A DNA stretch of 64,000 nt from Demequina sediminis (GTDB lineage Bacteria; Actinomycetota; Actinomycetes; Actinomycetales; Demequinaceae), in NCBI RefSeq assembly GCF_030296675.1, contig NZ_AP027736.1:1922001-1986000 (forward strand). Reading direction: 5' to 3'. The first letter of the stretch is position 1, and each line of letters opens with the position of its first letter. The position numbers were made by a program, and so were the translations under genes. Shown here piece by piece: positions 1-7,073 of the stretch. The notes below the pieces were generated by a model. That model saw only the letters and a program-made list of their open reading frames with translations, had not been told where the DNA came from and searched no databases.

Positions 1-194
1 GCCTGCCGCGCACCCCGCGGCTCGCTCACGGCAGCGCGAATCAGCACGGCGCCCACCGCAAGCGGCAGCACCGGCAGCGCCAGCACCACGGGCGGGACGG
101 TGACGTCGACCACGTACTCGGCGACGAGTGCAAAGCCCACGAAGGCCACGGCGCCGGCGAGGAACACGATCCTCGAGCCTGGCGTCAGGGCCAC
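1..194 (-). CDS. Membrane protein, N-terminal fragment (runs off window)
   Basis: Reading leftwards from a GTG at 194 gives about 64 codons without a stop to the window edge. The stretch contains two hydrophobic segments, around IVFLAGAVAFVGFALVAEY and VVLALPVLPLAVGAVLI, joined by a short loop, so it looks like the first two membrane helices of an integral membrane protein. The frame stays open a few codons further upstream, so the start is uncertain. It is divergent from the response regulator at 444. No family can be named from this fragment. Confidence 0.45.
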   Translation of the reverse strand, partial: MALTPGSRIVFLAGAVAFVGFALVAEYVVDVTVPPVVLALPVLPLAVGAVLIRAAVSEPRGARQ

Positions 195-347
195 GCGGGG
201 GTGAAGAGAGGTGATGACGACGAGTGCGAGCAACCCCCGGTGACGACGAGTGCCACTGACTCACTCGACCAGCCCACCACTCGAACCCCTCTCCACCTCC
301 CGCGTGTACCTCACGAAGAAACTCCCACCGGCGCGCACCCCGCTCAA

Positions 348-365
348 GCCCCCATTTATGGGGGC
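348..365. promoter_or_regulatory. Near-perfect palindrome, possible operator
   Basis: An 18-bp inverted repeat, GCCCCCAT-TT-ATGGGGGC, lies about 80 bp before the response-regulator start. It is the only AT-containing symmetric site in the 195-443 gap. That position suits a binding site for a dimeric regulator, perhaps the LuxR-type protein encoded just downstream. Assignment is inference. The rest of the gap shows no convincing gene. Confidence 0.35.
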
Positions 366-443
366 ACCACCTCGAATACGCCTTCATCCAGGGATGACGA
401 CCGAGAATCGACTAGGATTCGGTCTCGTAGAAGGGGGTGAACC

Positions 444-1094
444 GTGGCCGCAGCGTCCGCACGCCGGGTCATCGCTTTGGTCGAGGACCACGCGCTGATC
501 TCCTTGGGCTTCCGGGACCTGGTCGAGGGGACGCCCGATCTCGATCTCGCGGGACTCGTCGAGACCGTCGATGCGCTGCCCGGCCTGGGCCGCACCCTCG
601 ATCTCGTGGTGCTCGACCTGCGTCTCGCGGACGGGTCGACACCCGAGTCCAACATCGCCGCGATACACGCGCTGGGCGCGCACGTGCTCATCTACACCGG
701 AGGCGAGGACCGGCGCCTCATCCAGTCGGCCGCGCGGGCCGGGGCGCTGGGCCTCATTCGGAAATCCTCCGAACCCGACGTCCTTCTCGACGCGATTCGC
801 ACGGCTGCCGCGGGCCAGGAGGTGTTCGGCACCGACTGGGCCGCCGCGATCGACTCCGACGACTCGATCGCGGACGCCAGGCTCAGCGCGCGCGAACGCG
901 AGATCCTGTCGCTGTACGCCTCGGGCCTCACCGCCTCTTCGGTCGCGCGTCACCTGGGAGTGTCGCGCGAGACGGTGGCCGACTACGTGAGCAGGATCCG
1001 CCGCAAGTACGCCGACGCGGGCCGCCCCGCACAGTCTCGCGTCGACCTGTACAAGCGTGCCCTCGAGGACGGTCTTCTCGAGGGACCTCAGTGA
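444..1094 (+). CDS. LuxR/NarL-family response regulator
   Basis: A two-component response regulator of 216 residues. The receiver domain (about 9-125) has the acidic pair ED at 14-15, the probable phospho-acceptor Asp58 (VVLDLR), the switch Thr85 and the conserved Lys107 (LIRKS). The C-terminal HTH (about 148-212) has the LuxR pattern LSAREREILSLYASG. The GTG start follows a GGGGGTGA Shine-Dalgarno-like stretch at 433-440. Its stop overlaps the kinase start by four bases (GTGA), so the two are translationally coupled and form a cognate pair. The regulon is not apparent. Confidence 0.9.
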   Translation: MAAASARRVIALVEDHALISLGFRDLVEGTPDLDLAGLVETVDALPGLGRTLDLVVLDLRLADGSTPESNIAAIHALGAHVLIYTGGEDRRLIQSAARAGALGLIRKSSEPDVLLDAIRTAAAGQEVFGTDWAAAIDSDDSIADARLSAREREILSLYASGLTASSVARHLGVSRETVADYVSRIRRKYADAGRPAQSRVDLYKRALEDGLLEGPQ

Positions 1095-2263
1095 CCGTCG
1101 CCGAGCATCCGGCACGCGAGCGCATTCAGCGCACCCTGCTCTTCGCGCTCGGCATCGGCGGACTCATCTTCGGGGCGCTGATGGCCACCGGCGGCTCGGG
1201 CTTCCTCGCGCAGATCGGCCAGCTCCGCTCGCCGTTCGGCATCGCCACGGTCGTGGTGGGTGTGGGGATCCCCGTGGTGTACCCCGTGCTGTCGCGCACC
1301 ATGCCGATCCGTCCGCTGCTGGGCCTCGCGGGCGGCACGTCGCTGGCGTTCCTCGCGATCCAGGTGGCGTGGCCCGCCTTCATGATCGACGACGTCCTCG
1401 CGGACGACACCACGCCATGGCTCCAAGGCGTGACCGCGATCCATGCGACCGCGCTCGCGATCGCGTGGCCGCGACCCCTCGTGTGGCTGTTCCCGTTGCT
1501 CCAGGGCCCGGTGGTCGCAATGGTGCAGGTCCAGGTGAGGGACGATGCCGCGCTCGAGGCCGTCCTCGACGGCCTGGGGGCGGTGATCTTCTGCCTGATC
1601 GTCACAGGGGTGTCCGTGGCCCTCATCGCCGCTGGCGATCGCCAGGACGCCGCGGCCGAGCACGCGCGCGAACAGGCCGCCCTCGAGGCCACGCGGCGCA
1701 CGCGCGAGGCCGAGCAGACCCGTATCAATGCGATCGTGCACGACGACGTGATGTCGGTCCTGCTTGCCGCCTCGCGCGTCACGCCACCCGCGGAGCTCGC
1801 CGACCAGGCGCGACGCGCGATCACGCGCGTCGAGACGCTCGCGAGCGGGCGCAGCGAGTCGCGCGACTACGATCCCGAAGAATTCGTCGCGGTCGTGCGT
1901 TCGACCGCGGCGGCGCTCGCACCCGAGGTCCCCGTGCGGTACGCCGTCGACGGCGAGTCGCCGCTTCCCGCCGGGGTCGTGGCCGCCTTCGCCGAGGCGA
2001 CGGCGGAGGCCATGCGCAACGCGCTCGGCCACGCCGGTCCCGACTGCGGCGCGCGCGTGGAGATCGATGTCGACGACTCCACGGCCCGCGTGGTGGTGTC
2101 CGATCAGGGGCCAGGATTCTCCCCCGCCAAGGTCTCCCAGCGACGGCTCGGCATCCGCGTGAGCATCCTCGAGCGCATGCGCGCCGTCGCGGGCGGAGAC
2201 GCTGAGATCAGCTCAAGCCCCGGCACGGGAACCACCGTGACGCTCGCGTGGAGCAGGCCGTGA
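1091..2263 (+). CDS. Two-component sensor histidine kinase (DesK/NarX-like)
   Basis: A 390-residue membrane kinase. Five or so hydrophobic segments occupy about residues 12-180. A short helical linker follows, then the dimerisation/phosphoacceptor motif VHDDVMSVL near 215 with His in the HDxV form seen in HisKA_3-like kinases. The HATPase domain has an N-box AEAMRNALGHAG near 300 and a G-box SDQGPGF near 338, ending GTGTTVTLAW. It starts at GTG 1091, overlapping the response-regulator stop, and its own stop overlaps the next gene. The signal sensed is unknown. Confidence 0.85.
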   Translation: MTVAEHPARERIQRTLLFALGIGGLIFGALMATGGSGFLAQIGQLRSPFGIATVVVGVGIPVVYPVLSRTMPIRPLLGLAGGTSLAFLAIQVAWPAFMIDDVLADDTTPWLQGVTAIHATALAIAWPRPLVWLFPLLQGPVVAMVQVQVRDDAALEAVLDGLGAVIFCLIVTGVSVALIAAGDRQDAAAEHAREQAALEATRRTREAEQTRINAIVHDDVMSVLLAASRVTPPAELADQARRAITRVETLASGRSESRDYDPEEFVAVVRSTAAALAPEVPVRYAVDGESPLPAGVVAAFAEATAEAMRNALGHAGPDCGARVEIDVDDSTARVVVSDQGPGFSPAKVSQRRLGIRVSILERMRAVAGGDAEISSSPGTGTTVTLAWSRP

Positions 2264-3309
2264 GTCGGGCGGATCGCGTGACGGCGCCTCAGGCCTCGCG
2301 CACGGTGGACGTCAGTAGGCTCCTCGCGCTGCGGTCGGAGGGTGCCGCGCTCATTCTCGGCGTCTTCGTCGTCACCAACATCGTCTTCACCGTCACCACG
2401 ATCGACACGCTGTCGGTGGCCTGGCCCGCCTACGTGGCCGCGGTCATCGTCTCCGCCGCCGGCGTGCTGCTCGCGCGCCCCCATCCCGACCCGTTCCCCT
2501 TGCGAGACTCGTTGCTCGTGATCGGGGCGGTGATCGTGTCGACCGCGCTGATCTCCTGGTGCCTGCCCACCGAGGGTCCGACGGGACGTGCCTCGTGGCA
2601 CCTGGGATCCAACACGTGGCTGCTGTGGTTCCTCATCCTGCGCGGGCGGGCCGGATTCGCATGGATGGCCGCGGGCCTCATGACCGCCATCACGGCGGCG
2701 TGGACCGTGAGCACCGGACGCTCGGTGCTCACGGGGGTGATGATGGTCGACACGCAGCTTGGGCTGCTGGTGGTCGCGACGCTGTTCGTCGCGAGCCTGC
2801 GCCGCACCGCGCATCGCATCAACGCCCTGACCGAGCGCTCCGTCGACGCCTCGGCAGCGGCGGCGGCCGCCGAGGCGGGGCGCCAGGTGCGGTTGCAGCG
2901 CGCCGCAGAGGTCGCGGTCGCCTCGAGGCCACTCCTCGAACGCATCGCCACGGGCGAGCCGCTCACAGACCAGGAACGCGCGGCGGGGCGCGAGGGCGAG
3001 GCGCGGCTACGAGACGGCGTGCGCGGACGCTCTCTCGCGACCCCGGCCGTGCTCGACGCCGCCGCGGCCGCGCGGAGCAGGGGAGTCGACGTGACACTCC
3101 TCGACGACCGCGGCACCGGCCTCGCGGGCGGCGACGCGATGGCGAGGGTCGAGACGCGCGTCGCGCGGATCCTGGGCGATGCCACCGAGACGGTCACGGT
3201 GAGACTCTTGCCTCCCGGCCGCGAGGCGGCGCTCACCGTCGTCGCGATCGCCGGCGACACGGTCACGCGGCTCGCGCTCGACGAGGACGGACGCGACACG
3301 GCGGCCTGA
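2260..3309 (+). CDS. Membrane protein, probable degenerate sensor-kinase partner
   Basis: A 349-residue protein with about six N-terminal membrane helices. A helical linker (RRTAHRINALTERSV) resembles the dimerisation region of kinases. The C-terminal cytoplasmic domain has no recognisable HATPase N-, G1- or G2-box. I chose the GTG at 2260 because it gives the same GTGA overlap as the preceding pair; a GTG at 2248 is an alternative. Three-gene coupling suggests an accessory sensor subunit or a catalytically dead kinase for the upstream system. No named family recognised. Confidence 0.6.
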   Translation: MSRADRVTAPQASRTVDVSRLLALRSEGAALILGVFVVTNIVFTVTTIDTLSVAWPAYVAAVIVSAAGVLLARPHPDPFPLRDSLLVIGAVIVSTALISWCLPTEGPTGRASWHLGSNTWLLWFLILRGRAGFAWMAAGLMTAITAAWTVSTGRSVLTGVMMVDTQLGLLVVATLFVASLRRTAHRINALTERSVDASAAAAAAEAGRQVRLQRAAEVAVASRPLLERIATGEPLTDQERAAGREGEARLRDGVRGRSLATPAVLDAAAAARSRGVDVTLLDDRGTGLAGGDAMARVETRVARILGDATETVTVRLLPPGREAALTVVAIAGDTVTRLALDEDGRDTAA

Positions 3310-3347
3310 CCCCGCAGGGCCAGACCGCCGTGACGGAGGCGTGAGGA

Positions 3348-3737
3348 CTACGCGAGCGCGCGGGCCTTGAGCGTGTCGAACTCCGCCTGGGAGATCGCGC
3401 CAGCGTCGAGCAGCTCCTTGGCCGCCTTGATCTCCGCGGCCGGTCCGGCCTCGTCGATCAGGCCGCGCGTGTACTCGACCTGCGCGGCGCGCACCTGCTT
3501 CGCGGCGACGAGGTCGCGCTCGGCCATCCCGCGGCCCCGCGCGAAGATGTAGATGAGCGAGCCGAGGATCGGGAGGACCACCAGGAGCAGGGTCCACGCG
3601 ATCTTGCCGGCGACCGAGAGCTGCTCGTCCCTGAAGATGTCCATGACAAACCGGATGACGAGGAAGATGAAGGAGATCCAGATCGCGAACCACAGCGACC
3701 ACAGGAGGATGTCCACAAAGTGAGAGAGGAAGTCCAT
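3348..3737 (-). CDS. PLDc_N / SHOCT domain membrane protein
   Basis: A 129-residue protein. Two hydrophobic helices (about 8-30 and 43-64) form a PLDc_N-type transmembrane pair, with the typical LPILGSLIYIF segment. A charged linker leads to a C-terminal SHOCT motif (about 103-129: AAKELLDAGAISQAEFDTLK). SHOCT domains are short helical oligomerisation modules; the function is generally unknown. It stands alone, convergent with the sensor operon and divergent from nothing obvious. Confidence 0.8.
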   Translation of the reverse strand: MDFLSHFVDILLWSLWFAIWISFIFLVIRFVMDIFRDEQLSVAGKIAWTLLLVVLPILGSLIYIFARGRGMAERDLVAAKQVRAAQVEYTRGLIDEAGPAAEIKAAKELLDAGAISQAEFDTLKARALA

Positions 3738-3839
3738 CGCAGTGCCTTTCCGCAGCGAGGACGGGCGTCCGGGCTGACAACTCGCACGCTAGACCCTGGG
3801 GGGTACCTCAGCGCCTGGCAAGCCCCGGAAAACGACGAA

Positions 3840-3861
3840 GGCCGGACCCTGAGGTCCGGCC
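3840..3861 (-). terminator. Intrinsic terminator after tRNA-Arg
   Basis: A 9-bp perfect stem (GGCCGGACC / GGTCCGGCC) with a 4-nt loop sits immediately 3' of the tRNA on the minus strand. It is followed there by a T-containing tract (TTCGTCGTTTT). Confidence 0.7.
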
Positions 3862-3863
3862 TG

Positions 3864-3939
3864 TGGCGCGCCCGGAGGGATTCGAACCCCCAACCTTCTG
3901 ATCCGTAGTCAGATGCTCTATCCGTTGAGCTACGGGCGC
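3864..3939 (-). tRNA. tRNA-Arg(ACG)
   Basis: A minus-strand cloverleaf with acceptor arms GCGCCCG/CGGGCGC, the D-arm AGCTCAACGGATAGAGC and a T-arm containing GGTTCGAATCC. The anticodon loop is CTACGGA, giving anticodon ACG. Discriminator G at 3867 is followed by an encoded CCA (3864-3866), unlike the two serine tRNAs nearby. Confidence 0.95.
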
Positions 3940-4083
3940 ATGACCCTTGCGAGCCGAGACACAACTATACAGGGTCTCGAGGCGTGGTTGCGCACGCTCG
4001 CGCCGCTCGTCTCAACGATGCATCACCGCCACCACGCGGGTCTAGAGTCGAGACACCGGGACAACGACGTTCGGGAGGCGGTC

Positions 4084-4730
4084 ATGACACAGCAGGTGAG
4101 CATTCAGGGGCCCGGCGGCGATCGCCTCAGCCTCGCCGACGACGAGCGCACGGTACTCGCCGCGGCACTCGAGGAGATTCGCGAGCACGGCTATCGCGAC
4201 GGCTCCTTCGCGCGCATCGCCCGTCGCGCGAGGCTTGAGCCCGACGAGCTGTGCCGGCGGTATCCCGACGAGCGGCTGCTCCTCGTGGACGCGCTGCGGT
4301 ACCGCGACGACCTCGGGATTGACCTGCTTCCCGCCGCGCAGCGGGACGGCCGAGCCCTGCTCCAGGGCTTCATCGACGTCGCGCGCTTCTCGAGCGAGAC
4401 ACCGGGTTCGGTCAAGCTCTTCGCGATCCTGTCCGCCGCCGCGACCGCGCCCGACCACCCCGGCCACGAGTACTTCCGCGAGCGCTACGCGTGGCTCCGC
4501 GAGCTCTTGATCGACGCGCTGCGCGAGCTCGAAGAGGAGGAGAGCTGCGCCGCAAGTCCGATCCCGAGGAGATCGCCGCGCAGGTGATCGCCCTTCTCGA
4601 CGGCTTGCAGGTGCAGTGGCTGCTCGACCGCACCGCGGTCGACCTCGAAGGGCTCGTACGGGGCTTCCTCAACCGCCACCTGCACCGGCCGCTGTCTCCC
4701 GGCCGTCCTCTCGTGCTGCCGGGAGACTGA
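4084..4730 (+). CDS. TetR-family transcriptional regulator (frame break near 4538)
   Basis: From ATG 4084 the protein has an N-terminal TetR HTH (about 20-68; LEEIREHGYRDGSFARIARR and DELCRRYPDERLL). A typical C-terminal ligand domain follows with a FSSETPGSVKLFAILSAAAT segment. The frame breaks near 4538 (GAGGAGGAGAG). In the next frame the canonical TetR tail continues (ELRRKSDPEEIAAQVIALLD) to the stop at 4730. One extra G restores EEEGELRRK, so the gene is probably intact in the organism. Direct targets are unknown; it is flanked by tRNAs, not by an obvious regulated gene. Confidence 0.75.
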
Positions 4731-4756
4731 ATCGGAGCATCGTCCTCACGCAGTCG

Positions 4757-4782
4757 AAAGGCCCCTCCGAGGAGGGGCCTTT
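4757..4782. terminator. Bidirectional terminator between TetR gene and tRNA-Ser
   Basis: A long GC-rich inverted repeat (AAAGGCCCCTCC / GGAGGGGCCTTT) lies between the convergent TetR gene and tRNA-Ser(GCT). A/T flanks on both sides make it usable in either direction. Confidence 0.75.
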
Positions 4783-4788
4783 CTGAAG

Positions 4789-4880
4789 CGGAGACGGTGG
4801 GATTTGAACCCACGGAGGAGGTATAAGCCCCTCACGGTCTTAGCAGGACCGCGCACTAGACCTGACTATGCGACGTCTCC
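4789..4880 (-). tRNA. tRNA-Ser(GCT)
   Basis: A minus-strand class II tRNA with acceptor GGAGACG/CGTCTCC. The anticodon stem-loop CGGTC-CTGCTAA-GACCG gives anticodon GCT. It has a long variable arm and T-arm GGGTTCAAATCCC. CCA is not encoded. Confidence 0.95.
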
Positions 4881-4977
4881 AAGGGTGCCCAGGATAGCGG
4901 GCTCGGGGTGGCGCGGGCAAAAGCCCTCCCGCTGGGTCCCGACGCGGCACGCGCGACGGGCCAGGCCGAACACTGAG

Positions 4978-5065
4978 CGGAGAGTGCGGGATTCGAACCC
5001 GCGGAGACGGGTTACGCCTCAACAGTTTTCAAGACTGTCACCTTCGGCCGCTCGGTCAACTCTCC
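4978..5065 (-). tRNA. tRNA-Ser(TGA)
   Basis: A minus-strand class II tRNA with acceptor GGAGAGT/ACTCTCC. The anticodon loop CTTGAAA gives anticodon TGA. It has a long variable arm and T-arm GGGTTCGAATCCC. CCA is not encoded. Confidence 0.95.
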
Positions 5066-5072
5066 TTGGCGC

Positions 5073-5501
5073 CTAGGCGCCGGTGACATTGTGCCAGCCC
5101 GGAGCGAGGCCCGGGCTCAGCACCTGCAGCTCGTAGAGCTCGGAGGCCCGGGCGAGCTCCGCGTCGTACGTGAGGATCGCGTGAATCTCGGGATGAGCGA
5201 CGGCCGCACCCAGGTGCAGCGCCGCGAAGGGCTTGAGCACCGCAACCGCATGCGTCGACACCGACATGTTGTGCTCCGAGAACCGGATCACGGGGATCGA
5301 CGCTCGCACCATCTCGACCACGTCGAAGGCCTTGGACTTCTGCTCGCGCGGATACAGCTCCGCGGCCTGGCGCAGCTCCGTGAATCCCAGCTGGGTGGTC
5401 GCGAGCTCCCCGATGCGCGGGACCGCGAAGTCGTTGAACTCGTCGAAGTAGCGCACGCCCGGCAGGAACCTGCACAGGGCCGAGCCATCGACGTAGATCA
5501 C
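5073..5501 (-). CDS. PIN-domain protein (orphan VapC-like ribonuclease)
   Basis: A 142-residue protein starting at GTG 5501, which gives VIYVDGSALCRFL and places the first PIN acidic residue in its usual position. Other expected acidic residues are visible: Glu in GFTELRQAA and Asp in ILTYDAELARA. These form the metal site of the nuclease fold. VapC toxins normally sit directly after a small VapB antitoxin gene. Here a terminator hairpin and only about 85 bp separate it from the conservon GTPase, so no antitoxin is encoded next to it. It may be a solitary PIN RNase or a decayed module. Confidence 0.75.
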   Translation of the reverse strand: MIYVDGSALCRFLPGVRYFDEFNDFAVPRIGELATTQLGFTELRQAAELYPREQKSKAFDVVEMVRASIPVIRFSEHNMSVSTHAVAVLKPFAALHLGAAVAHPEIHAILTYDAELARASELYELQVLSPGLAPGWHNVTGA

Positions 5502-5525
5502 TGTGCAAGGGTAGCGCCGGACACG

Positions 5526-5570
5526 GGAGCGCCCCCGCAACCGGCCTCAGCCCGGATGCGGGGGCGCTCC
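5526..5570 (-). terminator. Terminator hairpin downstream of the conservon
   Basis: A 14-bp inverted repeat (GGAGCGCCCCCGCA / TGCGGGGGCGCTCC) with a 17-nt loop lies just past the stop of the GTPase gene. It probably ends the conservon transcript before the PIN gene. Confidence 0.6.
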
Positions 5571-5586
5571 CCGTTCATGGTGGTGG

Positions 5587-6189
5587 TCAGCGGTCCTTGA
5601 TGCGACGCATCGCGAGCTGCACCACCGAAATGAGGGCCTGCTTGGTCGCGGCCTTCTCACGGGCGTCGGTGTACATCACCGGGACGTCGTCCGGGATGCC
5701 GAGCGCCTCGCGGACGTCCTCGAGGGTGTGGCGCGCCACGCCGTCGAAGCAGTTGACGCACACGACGAACGGGATGCCCCGGCCCTCGAAGTAGTCGACC
5801 GCGGGGAAGCACTGATCGAGACGCTCGGTGTCGACCAGCACCACGGCGCCGATCGCGCCGCGCACCAGGTCGTCCCACATGAAGAGGAAGCGATCCTGGC
5901 CCGGCGTGCCGAACAGGTAGAGCCACAGCGACCCGGGCAGCGCGATGCGGCCAAAGTCCATGGCGACCGTCGTGGTGGTCTTGCGGTCGGTGACGCCACC
6001 CGCATCGTCGACGCCCACCGAGTGCTCGGTCATGGCGGCCTCGGTATTCAGCGGGTCGATGTCGGAGATGGAGCCGATGAAGGTCGTCTTGCCGACGGCG
6101 AAACCGCCTGCAATCACAATCTTCACGACCGTGGGCGCGGCGTTGACCGCGGGAGCGGCGACCGCCGCGTTAGAGGGCTGCGATGCCAT
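5587..6189 (-). CDS. cvnD: Conservon Ras-like GTPase (CvnD type)
   Basis: A small GTPase of the actinobacterial conservon, which acts at the membrane-associated heterotrimer-like CvnABCD complex. The P-loop is GGFAVGKTT near residue 30. The G3 region is FGTPGQDRF. The segment VDTERLDQCFPAVDYFE is typical of the family, and VNCFDG lies in the G4 position. I prefer ATG 6189, preceded by GGAGA, over GTG 6198. The start overlaps the DUF742 gene end by about 20 bp. Being last in a four-gene order A-B-C-D is exactly the conservon arrangement. Confidence 0.88.
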   Translation of the reverse strand: MASQPSNAAVAAPAVNAAPTVVKIVIAGGFAVGKTTFIGSISDIDPLNTEAAMTEHSVGVDDAGGVTDRKTTTTVAMDFGRIALPGSLWLYLFGTPGQDRFLFMWDDLVRGAIGAVVLVDTERLDQCFPAVDYFEGRGIPFVVCVNCFDGVARHTLEDVREALGIPDDVPVMYTDAREKAATKQALISVVQLAMRRIKDR

Positions 6190-6568
6190 CGAGGACACTC
6201 TCCAGGAGGCTCAGGGACAGTCCGCCGGACGAGTCGTGAGTCGACTCATCCTGCGCGGTTCCGCCCACGTGGATCTTCAGATAATTGACTGCGGCAAGAT
6301 CCGTCACCAGCACCCGGACCACACCCAGCGGAAGCCGGGTGTGGGCCGACAGCTCGGCCACGGACTGGTACTCCCCTGAAGCGAGCTCCAGGATCTTCTT
6401 CTTCTCAGGGGTGAGCCCCGTCAAAGCCTTGGTGTCGGTCGTGGTCTCGACCAGCGCCTCCATCGGGAGGTCCGTGCTCGCGGCGCTGACACGCCCGCCC
6501 GTCACGGCGTACGGCCGTACGGTGTAGGCCTCCTCCTCGCCGTCGTGCGGCATCGTCGCGTCGCTCAT
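6170..6568 (-). CDS. cvnC: DUF742 protein (CvnC type)
   Basis: A 132-residue DUF742 protein. The core reads RPYAVTGGRV near the N-terminus, and a winged-helix-like region (about 55-115) contains LASGEYQSVAELSAHTRLPL and VRVLVTDLA. DUF742 proteins link the roadblock protein and the GTPase in conservons. It sits 2 bp from the roadblock gene and overlaps the GTPase gene. Confidence 0.9.
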   Translation of the reverse strand: MSDATMPHDGEEEAYTVRPYAVTGGRVSAASTDLPMEALVETTTDTKALTGLTPEKKKILELASGEYQSVAELSAHTRLPLGVVRVLVTDLAAVNYLKIHVGGTAQDESTHDSSGGLSLSLLESVLDGIAAL

Positions 6569-6570
6569 GG

Positions 6571-7011
6571 TTAGGCCCGCGTCTGGCCGTCCGTCGGGAG
6601 GTTCTGACGCATCTCGGTGATGAGCTGAGGCGTGAGCGCGTTCTCGAAGCGCGACACGAGCAGCGTCATCTCATAGCCCACGAGGCCCACGTCGCACGTC
6701 GAGTCGGCGGCCACCGCGAGCACCGAGCCGTTCGACACGCTCATGAGGAACAGGAATAGCTCGTCCATCTCGACGATCGACTGGCGCACCTCGCCGGCCT
6801 GCAGCTGGCGCGCGGCGCCACGCGTGAGGCTCGACATGCCCGCGACGATCGCGGCGAGCGTGTCGCCCTCCGTGCGGTCCAGGTTCTTCGACATCGCCAT
6901 GAGCAGGCCGTCGGCGCTCACCACAAGCGTGTGGCGGGTGCCGGGAACGGACTCGACGAAGTTGTCCAGGAGCCACCCGAAATTGGTGGCCTCGGTGCTG
7001 AGGGCGGTCAC
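6571..7011 (-). CDS. cvnB: Roadblock/LC7 protein (CvnB type)
   Basis: A 146-residue Roadblock/LC7 domain protein. It begins FGWLLDNFVESVPGTRHTLV, with VVSADGLLMAMSKNLDR and the C-terminal YEMTLLVSRFENALTP typical of CvnB. Roadblock proteins modulate small GTPases, here presumably the one encoded two genes downstream. Sixty-two bases separate it from the kinase gene. Confidence 0.92.
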   Translation of the reverse strand: MTALSTEATNFGWLLDNFVESVPGTRHTLVVSADGLLMAMSKNLDRTEGDTLAAIVAGMSSLTRGAARQLQAGEVRQSIVEMDELFLFLMSVSNGSVLAVAADSTCDVGLVGYEMTLLVSRFENALTPQLITEMRQNLPTDGQTRA

Positions 7012-7073
7012 TAGTACTCCTTGAGGGTGGTGGCCTGCGGGGCCGTGCGGGTGTGGTCGATAAGGGTCATGGT

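Noticed and set aside
201..498. Small overlapping open frames before the response regulator
   Set aside because: Low-complexity composition, mutual overlap and no ribosome-binding site; the palindrome at 348-365 is the only supported feature there.
437..1090. Long N-terminal extension of the histidine kinase frame
   Set aside because: It lies out of frame over the response regulator and is Arg-rich nonsense. The GTG at 1091 gives a normal kinase N-terminus and a four-base overlap.
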